This document shows positions 27,798 to 37,108 of a DNA stretch of 64,000 nucleotides, piece after piece (the first letter of the stretch is position 1; every line of letters starts with the position of its first letter). The position numbers were made by a program, and so were the translations under genes. The DNA is from Bordetella pertussis 18323 (GTDB taxonomy: Bacteria > Pseudomonadota > Gammaproteobacteria > Burkholderiales > Burkholderiaceae_B), in contig NC_018518.1 in NCBI RefSeq assembly GCF_000306945.1, positions 3,224,001-3,288,000 of the forward strand. Reading direction: 5' to 3'. Below the pieces are notes generated by a model. It saw nothing but the letters and a program-made list of their open reading frames with translations, made no database searches and had not been told where the DNA came from.

Positions 27798-28743
27798 TGT
27801 GAACTGTCAATAGGTTGTATTCGTCCAGGTTGAGTCTGGAGATGGGTACAGCGCGCCCGATGCCTTGGTGGGGTCGATGCCAGTTGTAGTGGTGTAGCCA
27901 GGATTTCATGGCATCGGCTCGGTGTTGGGAGTTCTGGTAGGTGTGAGCGTAAGCCCACTCACGCAAGGCCGACTGGATGAAGCGTTCGGCCTTGCCATTG
28001 GTCTGTGGGCGGTAAGGTCGGGTAAAGCGGTGCTTGATGCCCAGCTCATGGCACAGCGCGGCGAAGGCGCGGCTGCGAAAGGCCGAGCCATTGTCGGTGA
28101 GCAAGCGCTGGATGGTCACGCCCAGGCGCTGGTAGTAGGCCACTGCGTCCTTGAGGAACTGGACGGCGCTGGGGAAGCGCTCGTCGGGGTGGATGTCGGT
28201 GAAGGCCACGCGGGCGTGGTCATCGATGGCCACGAAGACGAAGTCCCAGCCGGCCCCCTCAACGGTATCGCGTCGGTTGCCCGTGACCCGGTGGCCAGGG
28301 CGCTGGATACGTCCCAGCTTCTTGATGTCGATGTGCAGCAGATCGCCGGGGGCCTGATGCTCGTAGCGCACCACCGGCTCGGCCGGCTCCAGGTCGGCCA
28401 GGTGCGACAGACCGGCGCGGGCCAGGACGCGGCTGACGGTGCTGGCTGACACGCCCAGCGCCTGGGCGATGCGCGCTTGGGTCAGCCGCTTGCGGCGCAG
28501 CTCCACGATAGCCAGCGCCTTGGCCGGCGCAATCGCTCGGGGCGAGACCGTCGGGCGCGAGGACGCATCGGCCAAGCCCGCCTGGCCCTGAGCCAGGAAG
28601 CGGCCCAGCCATTTGCGCACAGTCGGCGCGGTGACCCCATAGGCGCGGGCCGCTTCAGGCACACAAACTTGATGGGCGATCAATTGCTGGACCATTTCGA
28701 GTCGACGTAGGAAGGTCAATCGGGCATGCTTATGGGTGTTCAT
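27793..28743 (-). CDS. IS481 transposase (DDE, integrase-core)
   Basis: The 316-residue transposase of copy 2, differing from copy 1 by Pro for Ser at residue 29 in the first helix-turn-helix region. The DDE core (HIDIKKLGR, LLTDNGSAF, NGKAERFIQ) is intact. As in copy 1 the stop codon TAG (27793-27795) is supplied by the CTAG of the target duplication. Confidence 0.96.
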   Translation of the reverse strand: MNTHKHARLTFLRRLEMVQQLIAHQVCVPEAARAYGVTAPTVRKWLGRFLAQGQAGLADASSRPTVSPRAIAPAKALAIVELRRKRLTQARIAQALGVSASTVSRVLARAGLSHLADLEPAEPVVRYEHQAPGDLLHIDIKKLGRIQRPGHRVTGNRRDTVEGAGWDFVFVAIDDHARVAFTDIHPDERFPSAVQFLKDAVAYYQRLGVTIQRLLTDNGSAFRSRAFAALCHELGIKHRFTRPYRPQTNGKAERFIQSALREWAYAHTYQNSQHRADAMKSWLHHYNWHRPHQGIGRAVPISRLNLDEYNLLTVHT

Positions 28744-28840
28744 CCGGCCGGGCTCCTTGAGTGAACTGGGGAGTTGGCGATTTCCAGTTTCTCAAATCCG
28801 GTTCGGATGAACCATGCATACAACCTATTGAATCTTCACA
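27798..28840 (-). mobile_element. IS481, copy 2 (intact)
   Basis: 1,043 bp, same length and terminal repeats as copy 1, in the opposite orientation, with ACTAGG duplications on both sides. It is inserted directly after the uvrA stop codon and 56 bp upstream of the GST start codon. Direct insertion next to housekeeping genes without disruption suggests selection for neutral gaps, though it may alter GST expression. Confidence 0.97.
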
Positions 28841-28846
28841 ACTAGG
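28841..28846. repeat. IS481 copy 2 target-site duplication, right
   Basis: ACTAGG, identical to 27792-27797. Confidence 0.95.
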
Positions 28847-28895
28847 GCGGCACGGACGCGAACCGCCCGCCCCCCTATCTTGCCGCCAGGCCGCC

Positions 28896-29555
28896 ATGTA
28901 TACCCTGCTGATCGCCAACAAGAACTACTCGTCCTGGTCCCTGCGCGCCTGGCTGGCGCTGCGCCAGGCCGGCATTCCGTTTGAAGAGCAGAAGCTGGGC
29001 CTGCTGACCGAGGCCTTCACGCAACGGCTGCAAGCCATAACGCCGGCCGGCCTGGTGCCGGTGTTGCTCGACGGCGATTTCGCGGTCTGGGATTCACTGG
29101 CCATCTGCGAGTACGTGGCCGAACGCCATCCCGACGCGCAGCTGTGGCCGGCCGACCGGCGCGCGCGCGCCCGCGCGCGGTCGCTCGCGGCGCAGATGCA
29201 CAGCGGGTTTGGCGCCTTGCGCCAGACCATGCCCATGAATATCGAGGCCCGGCTGCCGGGCATCGACCTGAGCGCGGCGCAGGCCGATATTTCGCGTGTG
29301 CAGGCCATCTGGCACGACACGCGCGCCGAATTCGGCCAGTCGGGCCCGTTCCTGTTCGGTCGTTTCTCGATTGCCGACGCGTTCTACGCCCCCGTGGTCT
29401 CGCGCTTCCAGACCTACGGCGTGGCCGCCGCCGGCGCGGTGCGCGACTACATGGAGGCCGTGCAGGCCCTGCCGGCCATGCAGGCCTGGACCCGCGACGC
29501 GCTGGCCGAAGCCACCTTCGTCGCCGACGACGAACCGTACCGCACGCACCGCTGA
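28896..29555 (+). CDS. glutathione S-transferase family protein
   Basis: A 219-residue protein with the N-terminal thioredoxin-like GST fold: LLIANKNYSSWSLRAWLALRQAGIPFEEQKL, then the cis-proline region PAGLVPVLLDGDFAVWDSLAICEYVAE (the ES/DS glutathione contact), and the helical C-terminal domain (FGQSGPFLFGRFSIADAFYAPVVSRF, with the N-capping box SIADA). Tyr/Ser near residue 11 would activate glutathione. The start ATG at 28896 lacks a strong ribosome-binding site. The open frame extends upstream into IS481, but that part is not GST. The native promoter may have been replaced or separated by the IS481 inserted 50 bp upstream. Confidence 0.9.
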   Translation: MYTLLIANKNYSSWSLRAWLALRQAGIPFEEQKLGLLTEAFTQRLQAITPAGLVPVLLDGDFAVWDSLAICEYVAERHPDAQLWPADRRARARARSLAAQMHSGFGALRQTMPMNIEARLPGIDLSAAQADISRVQAIWHDTRAEFGQSGPFLFGRFSIADAFYAPVVSRFQTYGVAAAGAVRDYMEAVQALPAMQAWTRDALAEATFVADDEPYRTHR

Positions 29556-29728
29556 GCCGCGCTACGCGGACGAAAAAATCCGCCGGCCCCGTTGCCGTCA
29601 GCAGATGCCCCTGGACTGCCGCGGAGCCGGCGAATAAAAGCACGGCGAAGTGCTGGCCCTATCCTAGCCCGGCGAGCCCTCGGCCCGCACCCCCCATTTG
29701 GGGTAGGCCGCATGGGCGAGGCAGCCCC

Positions 29729-30883
29729 TCAGCCCATTTCGAACAGCCGCCGATGCTCGCGGATCGCGTAGCGATCGGTCATGCCGGCGATGTAATCCGA
29801 GATGGCGCGCGCCTGGTCCTGCGGCTGCTCGCGCCGGTAGTCCGGCGGCAACAGGCGCGGATCGCCCAGGAAGGCCTGGAACAGCTCACGCACGATGCGC
29901 TGGGCCTTGGTGGTCATGCGCACCACGCGGTAGTGGCGGTACAGGTTGTCGAACAGGAATTTCTTCAGCTCGTCGGCCTCGCGCCGCACCGCCGCCGAGA
30001 ACCCCGCCAGCGGCGGCGCCCGGCGCACGTCGTCGGCGCTGGCCGGCGCATGGTCGCGGATGCGCGCCAGCGAGGTGGCGGTCAGGTCGACGATGAGCGT
30101 ATTGATCATGCGCCGGATCGTCTCCGAGGTGGCGCGGCGCGGCGCCAATTGGGGATAACGGCGCGCCACCTCGGCGTAGTGGCGCGCGAAAATGCCCACC
30201 TCCTGCAGCTGCTCCAGGGTGATCAGCCCGGAGCGCAGCCCGTCGTCGACGTCATGATTGTTGTAGGCCACCTCGTCGGCCAGATTGGCCAGCTGGGCCT
30301 CCAGCGACGGCTGGGTGCGGTCGAGAAAGCGCTCGCCCACCGCCCCCAGCTGGCGCGCATGCGTGGCCGAGCAATGCTTCAGGATGCCTTCGCGGGTCTC
30401 GAAGCACAGGTTCAGGCCGTTGAACTCGGCGTAGCGCTCTTCCAGTTCGTCGACCACGCGCAGGCTCTGCAGATTGTGCTCGAAGCCGCCCGCCTGCGGC
30501 GCCAGCTCGCGCATGCAGGCGTTGAGCTCGTCCTGCCCGGCATGGCCGAACGGCGTGTGCCCCAGATCATGCGCCAGCGCGATGGCCTCGGTGAGATCCT
30601 CCGAAACCCGCAGGCTGCGCGCCAGCGTGCGCGCGATCTGGGCCACTTCCAGGCTGTGGGTCAGGCGGGTGCGGAACAGGTCGCCTTCGTGGTTGACGAA
30701 GACCTGGGTCTTGTATTCCAGGCGCCGGAACGCATTGGAATGGATGATGCGATCCCGGTCGCGCTGGAACTCGGTGCGGTTCTCTGGCGGCGGCTCGCTG
30801 TGCCTGCGCCCGCGCGTTTTTGACGGGTCGGATGCATAAGAAGCCAATTCGTTCATAAGCACTACCGTCCCGTCCTTGTTCAT
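29729..30883 (-). CDS. dgt: deoxyguanosinetriphosphate triphosphohydrolase-like protein
   Basis: A 384-residue HD-domain enzyme. The metal-binding HD pattern is visible in [22 protein letters not shown] (H), [20 protein letters not shown] (HD plus H), and [23 protein letters not shown] (D). It hydrolyses dNTPs to nucleoside and triphosphate in the cytoplasm. The ATG at 30883 overlaps the aroB stop (ATGA), indicating translational coupling in an aroK-aroB-dgt transcript. A second ATG at 30856 (MNELASYAS) is an alternative start. Confidence 0.93.
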   Translation of the reverse strand: MNKDGTVVLMNELASYASDPSKTRGRRHSEPPPENRTEFQRDRDRIIHSNAFRRLEYKTQVFVNHEGDLFRTRLTHSLEVAQIARTLARSLRVSEDLTEAIALAHDLGHTPFGHAGQDELNACMRELAPQAGGFEHNLQSLRVVDELEERYAEFNGLNLCFETREGILKHCSATHARQLGAVGERFLDRTQPSLEAQLANLADEVAYNNHDVDDGLRSGLITLEQLQEVGIFARHYAEVARRYPQLAPRRATSETIRRMINTLIVDLTATSLARIRDHAPASADDVRRAPPLAGFSAAVRREADELKKFLFDNLYRHYRVVRMTTKAQRIVRELFQAFLGDPRLLPPDYRREQPQDQARAISDYIAGMTDRYAIREHRRLFEMG

Positions 30884-31956
30884 CGCGTGGTTCGTTCCAG
30901 CGCGGTCCGCACGTCCGCCTCCGGCGCCGCCCGGCTCAAGGCCTGGCCTATGCGCGGCATCAGCACGAAACGGATCTCGCCGCCTTCGGTCTTCTTGTCC
31001 ACCTGCATCAGCGCCAGCCAGCGCTCGGCGCCCAGGTCCGGCGCCACCGTGGGGCAGCCGATCTCGCGCACCAGATCGCGCACCCGCTGCACATCGGCGG
31101 CGGGAAAGCCCGCTGCCAGGGTGGACAGCTCGGCCGCCTGCACCATGCCGCAGCCCACGGCCTCGCCGTGCAGCCACTCGCCGTAACCCAGGCCGGACTC
31201 GATCGCATGGCCGAAGGTATGCCCCAGGTTGAGAATGGCGCGCAGGCCGGACTCGCGCTCATCCTGCCCCACCACCTGCGCCTTGAGCTCGCACGAGCGC
31301 CGGATCGCATAGGCCAGCGCCCTGGGCTCCAGCGCGCGCAAGGCGCCGACGTTGTCCTCGCACCACTGCCAGAAACCGGCATCCAGGATCAGGCCGTACT
31401 TGATCACCTCGGCCAGTCCCGCGGACACTTCCCGCGCCGGCAGCGTGCCCAGCACCTCGGTATCGATCTCCACCGCCACCGGCTGGTAGAAGGCGCCGAT
31501 CATGTTCTTGCCCAGCGGGTGGTTGACCGCGGTCTTGCCGCCCACCGACGAATCCACCTGCGCCAGCAAGGTGGTCGGCACCTGCACGAAGCGGATCCCG
31601 CGCATGTATACGGCGGCCGCGAAACCCGTCATGTCGCCGATCACCCCTCCGCCCAGCGCCACCAGCACGGCGCGCCGGTCCAGGCGGTTTTCCAGCAGGG
31701 CGTCGAAAATCAGGTTCAGGGTCTGCCAATCCTTGTGCGCCTCGCCATCGGGCAACTCGATGCGCAGCACCCGCTTGCCGGTGCGCGCCAGGGCCGCCTC
31801 GACGCGCGCGCCGTACAGGCCCGCCACGGTCGGGTTGGTGACCACGGCGATGGCCGTCGCGTCGGCCGGAATCGACGCGTCCAGCGCATCCAGGCGTCCG
31901 GGGCCGATATGGATGGGATAACTGCCACCGGGCGTGGCGACCTCGACAACGTCCAT
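30880..31956 (-). CDS. aroB: 3-dehydroquinate synthase
   Basis: A 358-residue AroB that converts DAHP to 3-dehydroquinate, the second step of the shikimate pathway, using NAD and a divalent metal. The NAD site appears as [62 protein letters not shown]; metal ligands fall in [13 protein letters not shown] and [11 protein letters not shown]. It overlaps the stop of aroK by one base and the start of dgt by four. Confidence 0.98.
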   Translation of the reverse strand: MDVVEVATPGGSYPIHIGPGRLDALDASIPADATAIAVVTNPTVAGLYGARVEAALARTGKRVLRIELPDGEAHKDWQTLNLIFDALLENRLDRRAVLVALGGGVIGDMTGFAAAVYMRGIRFVQVPTTLLAQVDSSVGGKTAVNHPLGKNMIGAFYQPVAVEIDTEVLGTLPAREVSAGLAEVIKYGLILDAGFWQWCEDNVGALRALEPRALAYAIRRSCELKAQVVGQDERESGLRAILNLGHTFGHAIESGLGYGEWLHGEAVGCGMVQAAELSTLAAGFPAADVQRVRDLVREIGCPTVAPDLGAERWLALMQVDKKTEGGEIRFVLMPRIGQALSRAAPEADVRTALERTTR

Positions 31957-32591
31957 TATTTCTTCTCGTAGGCTTGCAGCTTGGGCAGCAGGGACTTCAC
32001 CAGCGTGGCGATGGGCATGCTGCCGGTATCGATGACCAGATCGGCCACCTCGTTATACAGCGGTTCGCGCGCCACCATCAGCTCGCGCAGGGTAGCGCGC
32101 GGATCGGCGGTGGCCAGCAAGGGGCGGTTGCGATCGCGGCTGGTACGCCGGAACAGCTCTTCCACGCTGGCGCGCAGGTAGATCACGATGCCGCGCTCGC
32201 GCAGGGCCTGCCGGTTCTCCGCGGCCAGCACCGCGCCCCCGCCGGTGGCAAGAATTATCTGCCGGCGTTGGGTACACTCTTGCAATGCGGCAGCTTCCCG
32301 CCGGCGAAACCCGGCTTCGCCTTCGATTTCGAAGATGACCGGAACCCGCACGCCGCAACGCGCCTCCAACTCATGGTCGAGATCGATGAATTCGCGCCTC
32401 AGCGCACGCGCCAGGCCTCGCCCTATGGTGGTCTTGCCGGCGCCCATCATCCCCACCAGAAAGATCGGCAGGTCGTGCGGCAGGAACGCCGCCGGCTCGT
32501 CACCGGCGCAGGCTACAGGGTGGGCGGCCTCCTGGTCGCCCGGTTGCGGGTCGTTGGCGGACGCCGCGCATAAATTAGCGGAAGCATTCAT
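31956..32591 (-). CDS. aroK: shikimate kinase
   Basis: A 211-residue kinase that phosphorylates shikimate. P-loop GMMGAGKTTIGRGLA, shikimate contacts FIDLDHELE and FRRREAAAL, the GGGAV loop (LATGGGAVL) and the lid arginine in FRRTSRDRNRPLL are all visible. About 40 residues precede the P-loop strand, longer than E. coli AroK, and that segment is rich in Ala, Pro and Cys; a shorter start is possible but no better codon with a ribosome-binding site was seen. The stop codon overlaps the aroB ATG. It is divergent from mrcA. Confidence 0.96.
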   Translation of the reverse strand: MNASANLCAASANDPQPGDQEAAHPVACAGDEPAAFLPHDLPIFLVGMMGAGKTTIGRGLARALRREFIDLDHELEARCGVRVPVIFEIEGEAGFRRREAAALQECTQRRQIILATGGGAVLAAENRQALRERGIVIYLRASVEELFRRTSRDRNRPLLATADPRATLRELMVAREPLYNEVADLVIDTGSMPIATLVKSLLPKLQAYEKK

Positions 32592-32640
32592 GCCGGCATT
32601 ATCCCATCGCTGTCAGTTGCCCGCTTACCACACTGAACGA

Positions 32641-32653
32641 TTCTGTTACAGAA
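32641..32653. promoter_or_regulatory. palindrome in the aroK/mrcA divergent promoter region
   Basis: TTCTGT-T-ACAGAA is a perfect palindrome with 6-bp arms midway between the divergent aroK and mrcA start codons. A possible operator; no regulator can be named. Confidence 0.4.
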
Positions 32654-32669
32654 ACTGCCATGGCCCCAA

Positions 32670-32697
32670 TTGGGACAATGGGAGATAACCGTACAAT
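32670..32697 (+). promoter_or_regulatory. putative mrcA promoter
   Basis: TTGGGA (32670-32675), 16-bp spacer, TACAAT (32692-32697). Initiation about seven bases downstream would fall at or next to the proposed ATG at 32705, giving a leaderless or very short leader transcript. Consensus match is moderate. Confidence 0.4.
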
Positions 32698-32704
32698 CGC
32701 CGCG

Positions 32705-35149
32705 ATGAGCAAGCGCCAGAATTCAACCAAGCAGGACAAGCCCGCCAAGAGCGGTTCAGCGATTTTGCGGTTCTTCCTGAAGGCCGGCATCTTCTTTGGC
32801 GGCCTGGCCCTGTGCGGCGTACTGCTGGCCGGCATGGCCCTGGCGCTGGCCTGGCCCAACCTGCCCGATCTGCACGCCATGACCGACTATCGGCCGCGCG
32901 TGCCGCTGCGCGTCTATACGGCCGACCGGGTGCTGATCGGCGAATTCGGCGAAGAGCGCCGCAACGTGCTGCGCTTCAACGAAATCCCCGATGTCATGAA
33001 GTCGGCGGTGCTGGCCGCCGAGGACGATCGTTTCTACCAGCACGGCGGGATCGACTGGATGGGCGTCATCCGCGCCGGCCTGACCAACCTGATCAGCATG
33101 TCGAAGTCGCAAGGCGCGAGCACCATCACCATGCAGGTGGCGCGCAACTTCTACCTGTCGTCCGAGAAGACCTATTCGCGCAAGTTCTACGAACTGCTGC
33201 TCACCTTCAAGATCGAATCGCAGCTCACCAAGGACCAGATCCTCGAGCTGTACATGAACCAGATCTACCTGGGCCATCGCGCCTACGGCTTCGCCGCCGC
33301 CTCGCGCACCTATTTCGGCAAGCCGCTGTCGCAGGTCACGCCGTCCGAGGCCGCCATGCTGGCCGGCATTCCCAAGGCGCCGTCGCGCTTCAACCCGATT
33401 TCCAACCGCCCGCGCGCCGAACTGCGCCAGCGCTATGTGCTGGGCCGCATGTATTCGCTGGGCTACCTGACCGAGCCCGAATACAAGGAAGCGATGGCGC
33501 AGCCCATCGTGATCAAGTCGGCCGAAGGCACGCCGGCCGGCGGCTACGCCATCCATGGCGAATACGTCGCCGAACTGGCGCGCCAGCTGCTCTACAACGT
33601 GTACCAGGACAACCTGTATTCGCGCGGCATCAACATCTACACCACCGTCCAGTCGAAGGACCAGGAATCGGCCTATCGCGCGGTGCGCGACGGCGTGCTC
33701 GAATACACGCGGCGCGCGCCCTACCCCGGCCCCGAGGAACAGCTGGACATGCCGGCCGGCGTCGAGAACGACCCGCAGGCGCTGGACGAATTCCTCGATG
33801 GCGTGTTCGACAAGTTCTCCGACAGCGGCGACCTGCTGACCGCCGTCGTGCTGTCGGCCAGCCCCACCGAGATCAAGCTGGTGCGCAGCTCGCGCGAAGT
33901 CATCTCCATCACCGACAAGAAGGCGCTGGGCGTGGTGGCGCGGGCGCTGACGGACAAGGCCAAGCCCGAGATGCGCCTGAAGCGCGGCTCGGTCGTCTAC
34001 ATCCACAAATACAACGACAACTGGGAAGTCATCAACATGCCGGCGGTGCAGGCCGCGTTCGTGGCGCTGTCGCCGCAGGACGGCGCCATCCGCGCCATGG
34101 TCGGCGGCTTCGACTTCTACCGCGGCAACTTCAACCGCGTGACGCAGGCATGGCGCCAGCCCGGCTCGAACATCAAGCCGTTCATCTATGCCGCCTCGCT
34201 CGAGCGCGGCCTGACGCCGGCCACCCAGATCTCCGACCAGCCGTTCGAACTGTCCGCGGCGCAGACCGGCTCCAAGGCCTGGCATCCGAAGAACTACGGC
34301 AACCAGTACGAGCCCATGCTGACCATGCGCCAGGGCCTGTACAAGTCGAAGAACATGGTGTCCATCCGCATCCTGCAGGCCATCGGGCCGCAGTACGCCC
34401 AGGACTACCTCACCCGCTTCGGTTTCGACAAGGCGCGCCAGCCCGCCGTGCTGCCGCTGGCGCTGGGCGCCGGCTCGGTCACGCCCTTGCAGCTGGCCGG
34501 CGCCTATGCGGTGTTCGCCAACGGCGGCTACCGCATCACGCCCTACCTGATCGATCGCGTCACCGACAGCTCCGGCAAGGTCCTGATGCAATCGCGTCCG
34601 GTCATCGCCGGCGATGCGGCCGCGCGCGCCATCGACGCGCGCACCGCCTTCGTCATGGACGATATGCTGCGTGGCGTGGCCACCAGCGGCACCGCCGCCC
34701 GCGCCCGCGCCACGCTCAAGCGCAGCGACGTCGCCGGCAAGACCGGCACCACCAACGAATCGGTCGACGCCTGGTTCTCGGGCTATACGCCCAGCCTGGT
34801 GGCCACCGCATGGCTGGGCTTCGACCAGCCCAAATCGCTGGGCTCGCGCGAGACCGGCGGCGGCGTGGCCATGCCGATCTGGCTCGACTACATGAAGGAT
34901 GCGCTCAAGGGCGTGCCCGAAGAGAAGCAGCGGCCGCGTCCCGATGGCCTGCTGGTGGAGAACGGCGAGCTCTATTTCAGCGAGTTCCCGCCCGGCCAGG
35001 CGGTGGCGCGCCTGGGCTTGCCCCAGGCCGGCGACGCGCTGGGCGACTTCCTGAACGGGCTGACCGGCGGCAACGACAATTCGATCCGCGTGGCGCCCGG
35101 CGTGGGCACGCAAGGGTCGCAGCCCTGGAGCCAGAACATCCCGTTCTGA
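32705..35149 (+). CDS. mrcA: penicillin-binding protein 1A (bifunctional murein synthase)
   Basis: An 814-residue class A PBP that polymerises and cross-links peptidoglycan at the outer face of the inner membrane. One N-terminal membrane segment (AILRFFLKAGIFFGGLALCGVLLAGMALALAW), then the GT51 glycosyltransferase with AAEDDRFYQHGGIDWMGV, QGASTITMQVARNFYL and KILELYMNQIYLGHRAYGFAAAS-type motifs, then the transpeptidase domain with SNIK (in RQPGSNIKPFIYAASLERG), SKN, and KTGTTNESVDAWFSGY. The MSKRQNS start is taken at 32705; in-frame ATGs at 32660 and 32678 are possible. Divergent from aroK, as commonly seen. Confidence 0.96.
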   Translation: MSKRQNSTKQDKPAKSGSAILRFFLKAGIFFGGLALCGVLLAGMALALAWPNLPDLHAMTDYRPRVPLRVYTADRVLIGEFGEERRNVLRFNEIPDVMKSAVLAAEDDRFYQHGGIDWMGVIRAGLTNLISMSKSQGASTITMQVARNFYLSSEKTYSRKFYELLLTFKIESQLTKDQILELYMNQIYLGHRAYGFAAASRTYFGKPLSQVTPSEAAMLAGIPKAPSRFNPISNRPRAELRQRYVLGRMYSLGYLTEPEYKEAMAQPIVIKSAEGTPAGGYAIHGEYVAELARQLLYNVYQDNLYSRGINIYTTVQSKDQESAYRAVRDGVLEYTRRAPYPGPEEQLDMPAGVENDPQALDEFLDGVFDKFSDSGDLLTAVVLSASPTEIKLVRSSREVISITDKKALGVVARALTDKAKPEMRLKRGSVVYIHKYNDNWEVINMPAVQAAFVALSPQDGAIRAMVGGFDFYRGNFNRVTQAWRQPGSNIKPFIYAASLERGLTPATQISDQPFELSAAQTGSKAWHPKNYGNQYEPMLTMRQGLYKSKNMVSIRILQAIGPQYAQDYLTRFGFDKARQPAVLPLALGAGSVTPLQLAGAYAVFANGGYRITPYLIDRVTDSSGKVLMQSRPVIAGDAAARAIDARTAFVMDDMLRGVATSGTAARARATLKRSDVAGKTGTTNESVDAWFSGYTPSLVATAWLGFDQPKSLGSRETGGGVAMPIWLDYMKDALKGVPEEKQRPRPDGLLVENGELYFSEFPPGQAVARLGLPQAGDALGDFLNGLTGGNDNSIRVAPGVGTQGSQPWSQNIPF

Positions 35150-35160
35150 CTCGTTGGCGG

Positions 35161-35190
35161 CCGGGCCGGGACGCAAGCGTCCCGGCCCGG
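35161..35190. terminator. hairpin between convergent mrcA and cyaY
   Basis: CCGGGCCGGGACG-CAAG-CGTCCCGGCCCGG forms a perfect 13-bp stem 12 bases after the mrcA stop. There is no U-run on the plus side, so it may need Rho or act from both directions. Confidence 0.65.
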
Positions 35191-35205
35191 CTTACACTGA
35201 TGCAG

Positions 35206-35535
35206 TCAGAGGCGCACCGAAACCGGCACGCCGGCGGCCTCGGAACAGATCTGCGACAGGGCATCGGGCAGGCGCGGACCCCCACGGGTATCGTTCCAGT
35301 GCTGGCCATCGTAGCGATAGTGGAAACCACCGCTGCGCGCGGCGACCCACAGCTCCTGCATGGCGGCCTGCACATTGACGACGACCTGGGTGCCGTCTTC
35401 GAACACCAGCGTCAGCACATTGCCGCTGCGGGTGGCTTCGATATCGACATCCAGGCCTGCGGCCCAATCGTCCGCCTGGCTTTCGATACTGTCGAGCACC
35501 TGGTCGACCAACGCAAGAAATTCGGTTTCCGTCAT
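35206..35535 (-). CDS. cyaY: CyaY, bacterial frataxin homologue
   Basis: A 109-residue frataxin-fold protein: MTETEFLALVDQVLDSIESQADDWAAGLDVDIEATRSGNVLTLVFEDGTQVVVNVQAAMQELWVAARSGGFHYRY. The acidic first helix binds iron, and the conserved central strands include the QxxxxELWVAA-GG-HY signature. It donates or gates iron in Fe-S cluster assembly. The start at 35535 is the family start. It is divergent from lptM-lysA, a gene order also known from other proteobacteria. Confidence 0.95.
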   Translation of the reverse strand: MTETEFLALVDQVLDSIESQADDWAAGLDVDIEATRSGNVLTLVFEDGTQVVVNVQAAMQELWVAARSGGFHYRYDGQHWNDTRGGPRLPDALSQICSEAAGVPVSVRL

Positions 35536-35554
35536 AATCCAACCTGCAACAATT

Positions 35555-35752
35555 ATGGAGTTCCCTGTGTTCCATTCGGCACATAACCGTCTGGCTCTAC
35601 GCATTGTAGCCACGCTGGCCCTCGGCGGGCTGCTTGCCGCCTGCGGCTACAAGGGTCCCCTGTATCTGCCGCCGCCCGAGCCCGGCCAGCCCGCGCCCAC
35701 GGGGCAGCAAACGCCGCCCTCCTCCATCCCCCCTGCTCCGTCCCTGCCATGA
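35555..35752 (+). CDS. lptM: LptM-type small lipoprotein (YifL/LppL family)
   Basis: A 65-residue lipoprotein. The signal peptide LALRIVATLALGGLLAAC ends in lipobox LAAC, and the mature start CGYKGPLYLPPPEP is the hallmark of the LptM/YifL family, followed by a proline-rich tail. LptM assists assembly of the LptDE lipopolysaccharide translocon in the outer membrane. Start is ATG 35555; a GTG at 35568 giving a shorter signal peptide is possible. Its stop codon overlaps the lysA ATG (ATGA), so they are co-translated. Confidence 0.88.
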   Translation: MEFPVFHSAHNRLALRIVATLALGGLLAACGYKGPLYLPPPEPGQPAPTGQQTPPSSIPPAPSLP

Positions 35753-37038
35753 CCGCCGTTTCCGTCCAGCCCGACCTGGCTGGCTCGCCCCATTTCCGCT
35801 ACCAGAACGGCGTGCTGCACGCCGAAGACGTGCCGCTCGACAGCCTGGCCGCCCAGTTGGGCACGCCGCTGTACGTCTATTCCCGCGCCGCGCTGCGCTC
35901 GGCCTGGGAGACCTATCGCGACGCCATCGGCGAGCGCCCGGTGCTGGTGTGCTTCGGCATGAAGGCCAACTCCAACCTGGCCGTGCTGAAGGAATTCGCA
36001 CGCCTGGGCGCCGGCTTCGACATCGTGTCCGGCGGCGAGCTGGCGCGCGTGCTGGCCGTGGGCGGCGACCCCGCCAAGGTCGTGTTCTCCGGCGTGGGCA
36101 AGCAGGCCTGGGAAATGCGCGCCGCGCTCGAAGCCGACGTGAAGTGCTTCAACGTCGAGTCCGAGGCCGAACTCGAGCGCCTGTCCGACGTCGCCGTCTC
36201 CATGGGCCGGCGCGCGCGCGTATCGCTGCGCGTCAACCCCGACGTCGACGCCCAGACCCATCCCTACATCTCGACGGGCCTGAAGGAAAACAAGTTCGGC
36301 ATCGCCATCGAGTCCGCGCCGGCGGCATACCGGCTGGCGGCTCGCCTGCCCGGCGTCGAAGTGGTTGGCGTCGATTGCCATATCGGCTCGCAGCTCACCG
36401 ACATCAGCCCGTACTTCGACGCACTGGAAAAGCTGCTGGACCTGATCGAGCAGCTGGCCGAGAACGGCATCGCCATCAAGCACCTGGACCTCGGCGGCGG
36501 CCTGGGCATCCGCTACACGGACGAAATCCCGCCCTCGCCCAAGGCCTTGCTCGACCGGGTGTTCGAGCGCATCAACGCGCGCGGCCTGGGGCACCTGCAT
36601 ATCGTGCTGGAACCCGGCCGCTCGCTGGTCGGCAATGCCGGCGTGCTGCTGACCACGGTGCAATACCTCAAGCACGCCGAGGCGCGCAACTTCGCCATTG
36701 TCGACGCGGCCATGAACGACCTGCTGCGCCCGGCCCTGTACGAGGCCTACCACGGCGTGCAGCCGGTCACGCCGCGGGCCGACAAGCGGATCGAGTACGA
36801 CGTCGTCGGGCCGGTCTGCGAAAGCGCCGACTGGCTGGCGCGCGGCCGCGCCCTGGCGATCCAGGCCGGCGACGTGCTGGCGGTGGAGTCGGCCGGCGCC
36901 TACAGCATGGTCATGGCCAGCAACTACAACACCCGGGTGCGCGCGGCCGAAGTCATGGTCGACGGCAACCGCCACTACATCGTGCGCCAGCGCGAAACGC
37001 TGGAGTCGCTGTACCAGGGCGAGTCCACGCTGCCCTGA
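35749..37038 (+). CDS. lysA: diaminopimelate decarboxylase
   Basis: A 429-residue PLP enzyme that makes L-lysine from meso-diaminopimelate. The PLP lysine lies in VCFGMKANSNLAVLKEFARLGAGFDIVSGGEL, further motifs are HIGSQLTDISPY, LDLGGGLGIRY, EPGRSLVGNAGVLLT, VGPVCESADWLARGR and VESAGAYSMVMASNYN. It overlaps lptM by four bases and is followed by a strong bidirectional terminator. Confidence 0.98.
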   Translation: MTAVSVQPDLAGSPHFRYQNGVLHAEDVPLDSLAAQLGTPLYVYSRAALRSAWETYRDAIGERPVLVCFGMKANSNLAVLKEFARLGAGFDIVSGGELARVLAVGGDPAKVVFSGVGKQAWEMRAALEADVKCFNVESEAELERLSDVAVSMGRRARVSLRVNPDVDAQTHPYISTGLKENKFGIAIESAPAAYRLAARLPGVEVVGVDCHIGSQLTDISPYFDALEKLLDLIEQLAENGIAIKHLDLGGGLGIRYTDEIPPSPKALLDRVFERINARGLGHLHIVLEPGRSLVGNAGVLLTTVQYLKHAEARNFAIVDAAMNDLLRPALYEAYHGVQPVTPRADKRIEYDVVGPVCESADWLARGRALAIQAGDVLAVESAGAYSMVMASNYNTRVRAAEVMVDGNRHYIVRQRETLESLYQGESTLP

Positions 37039-37056
37039 CGCACCCGCAAGGCCTGC

Positions 37057-37094
37057 CAAAGACAATGCCCCGCATCTGCGGGGCATTGTCTTTG
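37057..37094. terminator. bidirectional terminator between lysA and ccsA
   Basis: CAAAGACAATGCCCCGC-ATCT-GCGGGGCATTGTCTTTG is a perfect 17-bp stem. Terminal A and T runs on each side serve both convergent genes. Confidence 0.9.
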
Positions 37095-37108
37095 AAGGGC
37101 GGCGCGGC

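Noticed and set aside
32756..35176. An 806-codon open frame antisense to mrcA
   Set aside because: His/Gly/Ala/Arg-rich low-complexity shadow of PBP1A.
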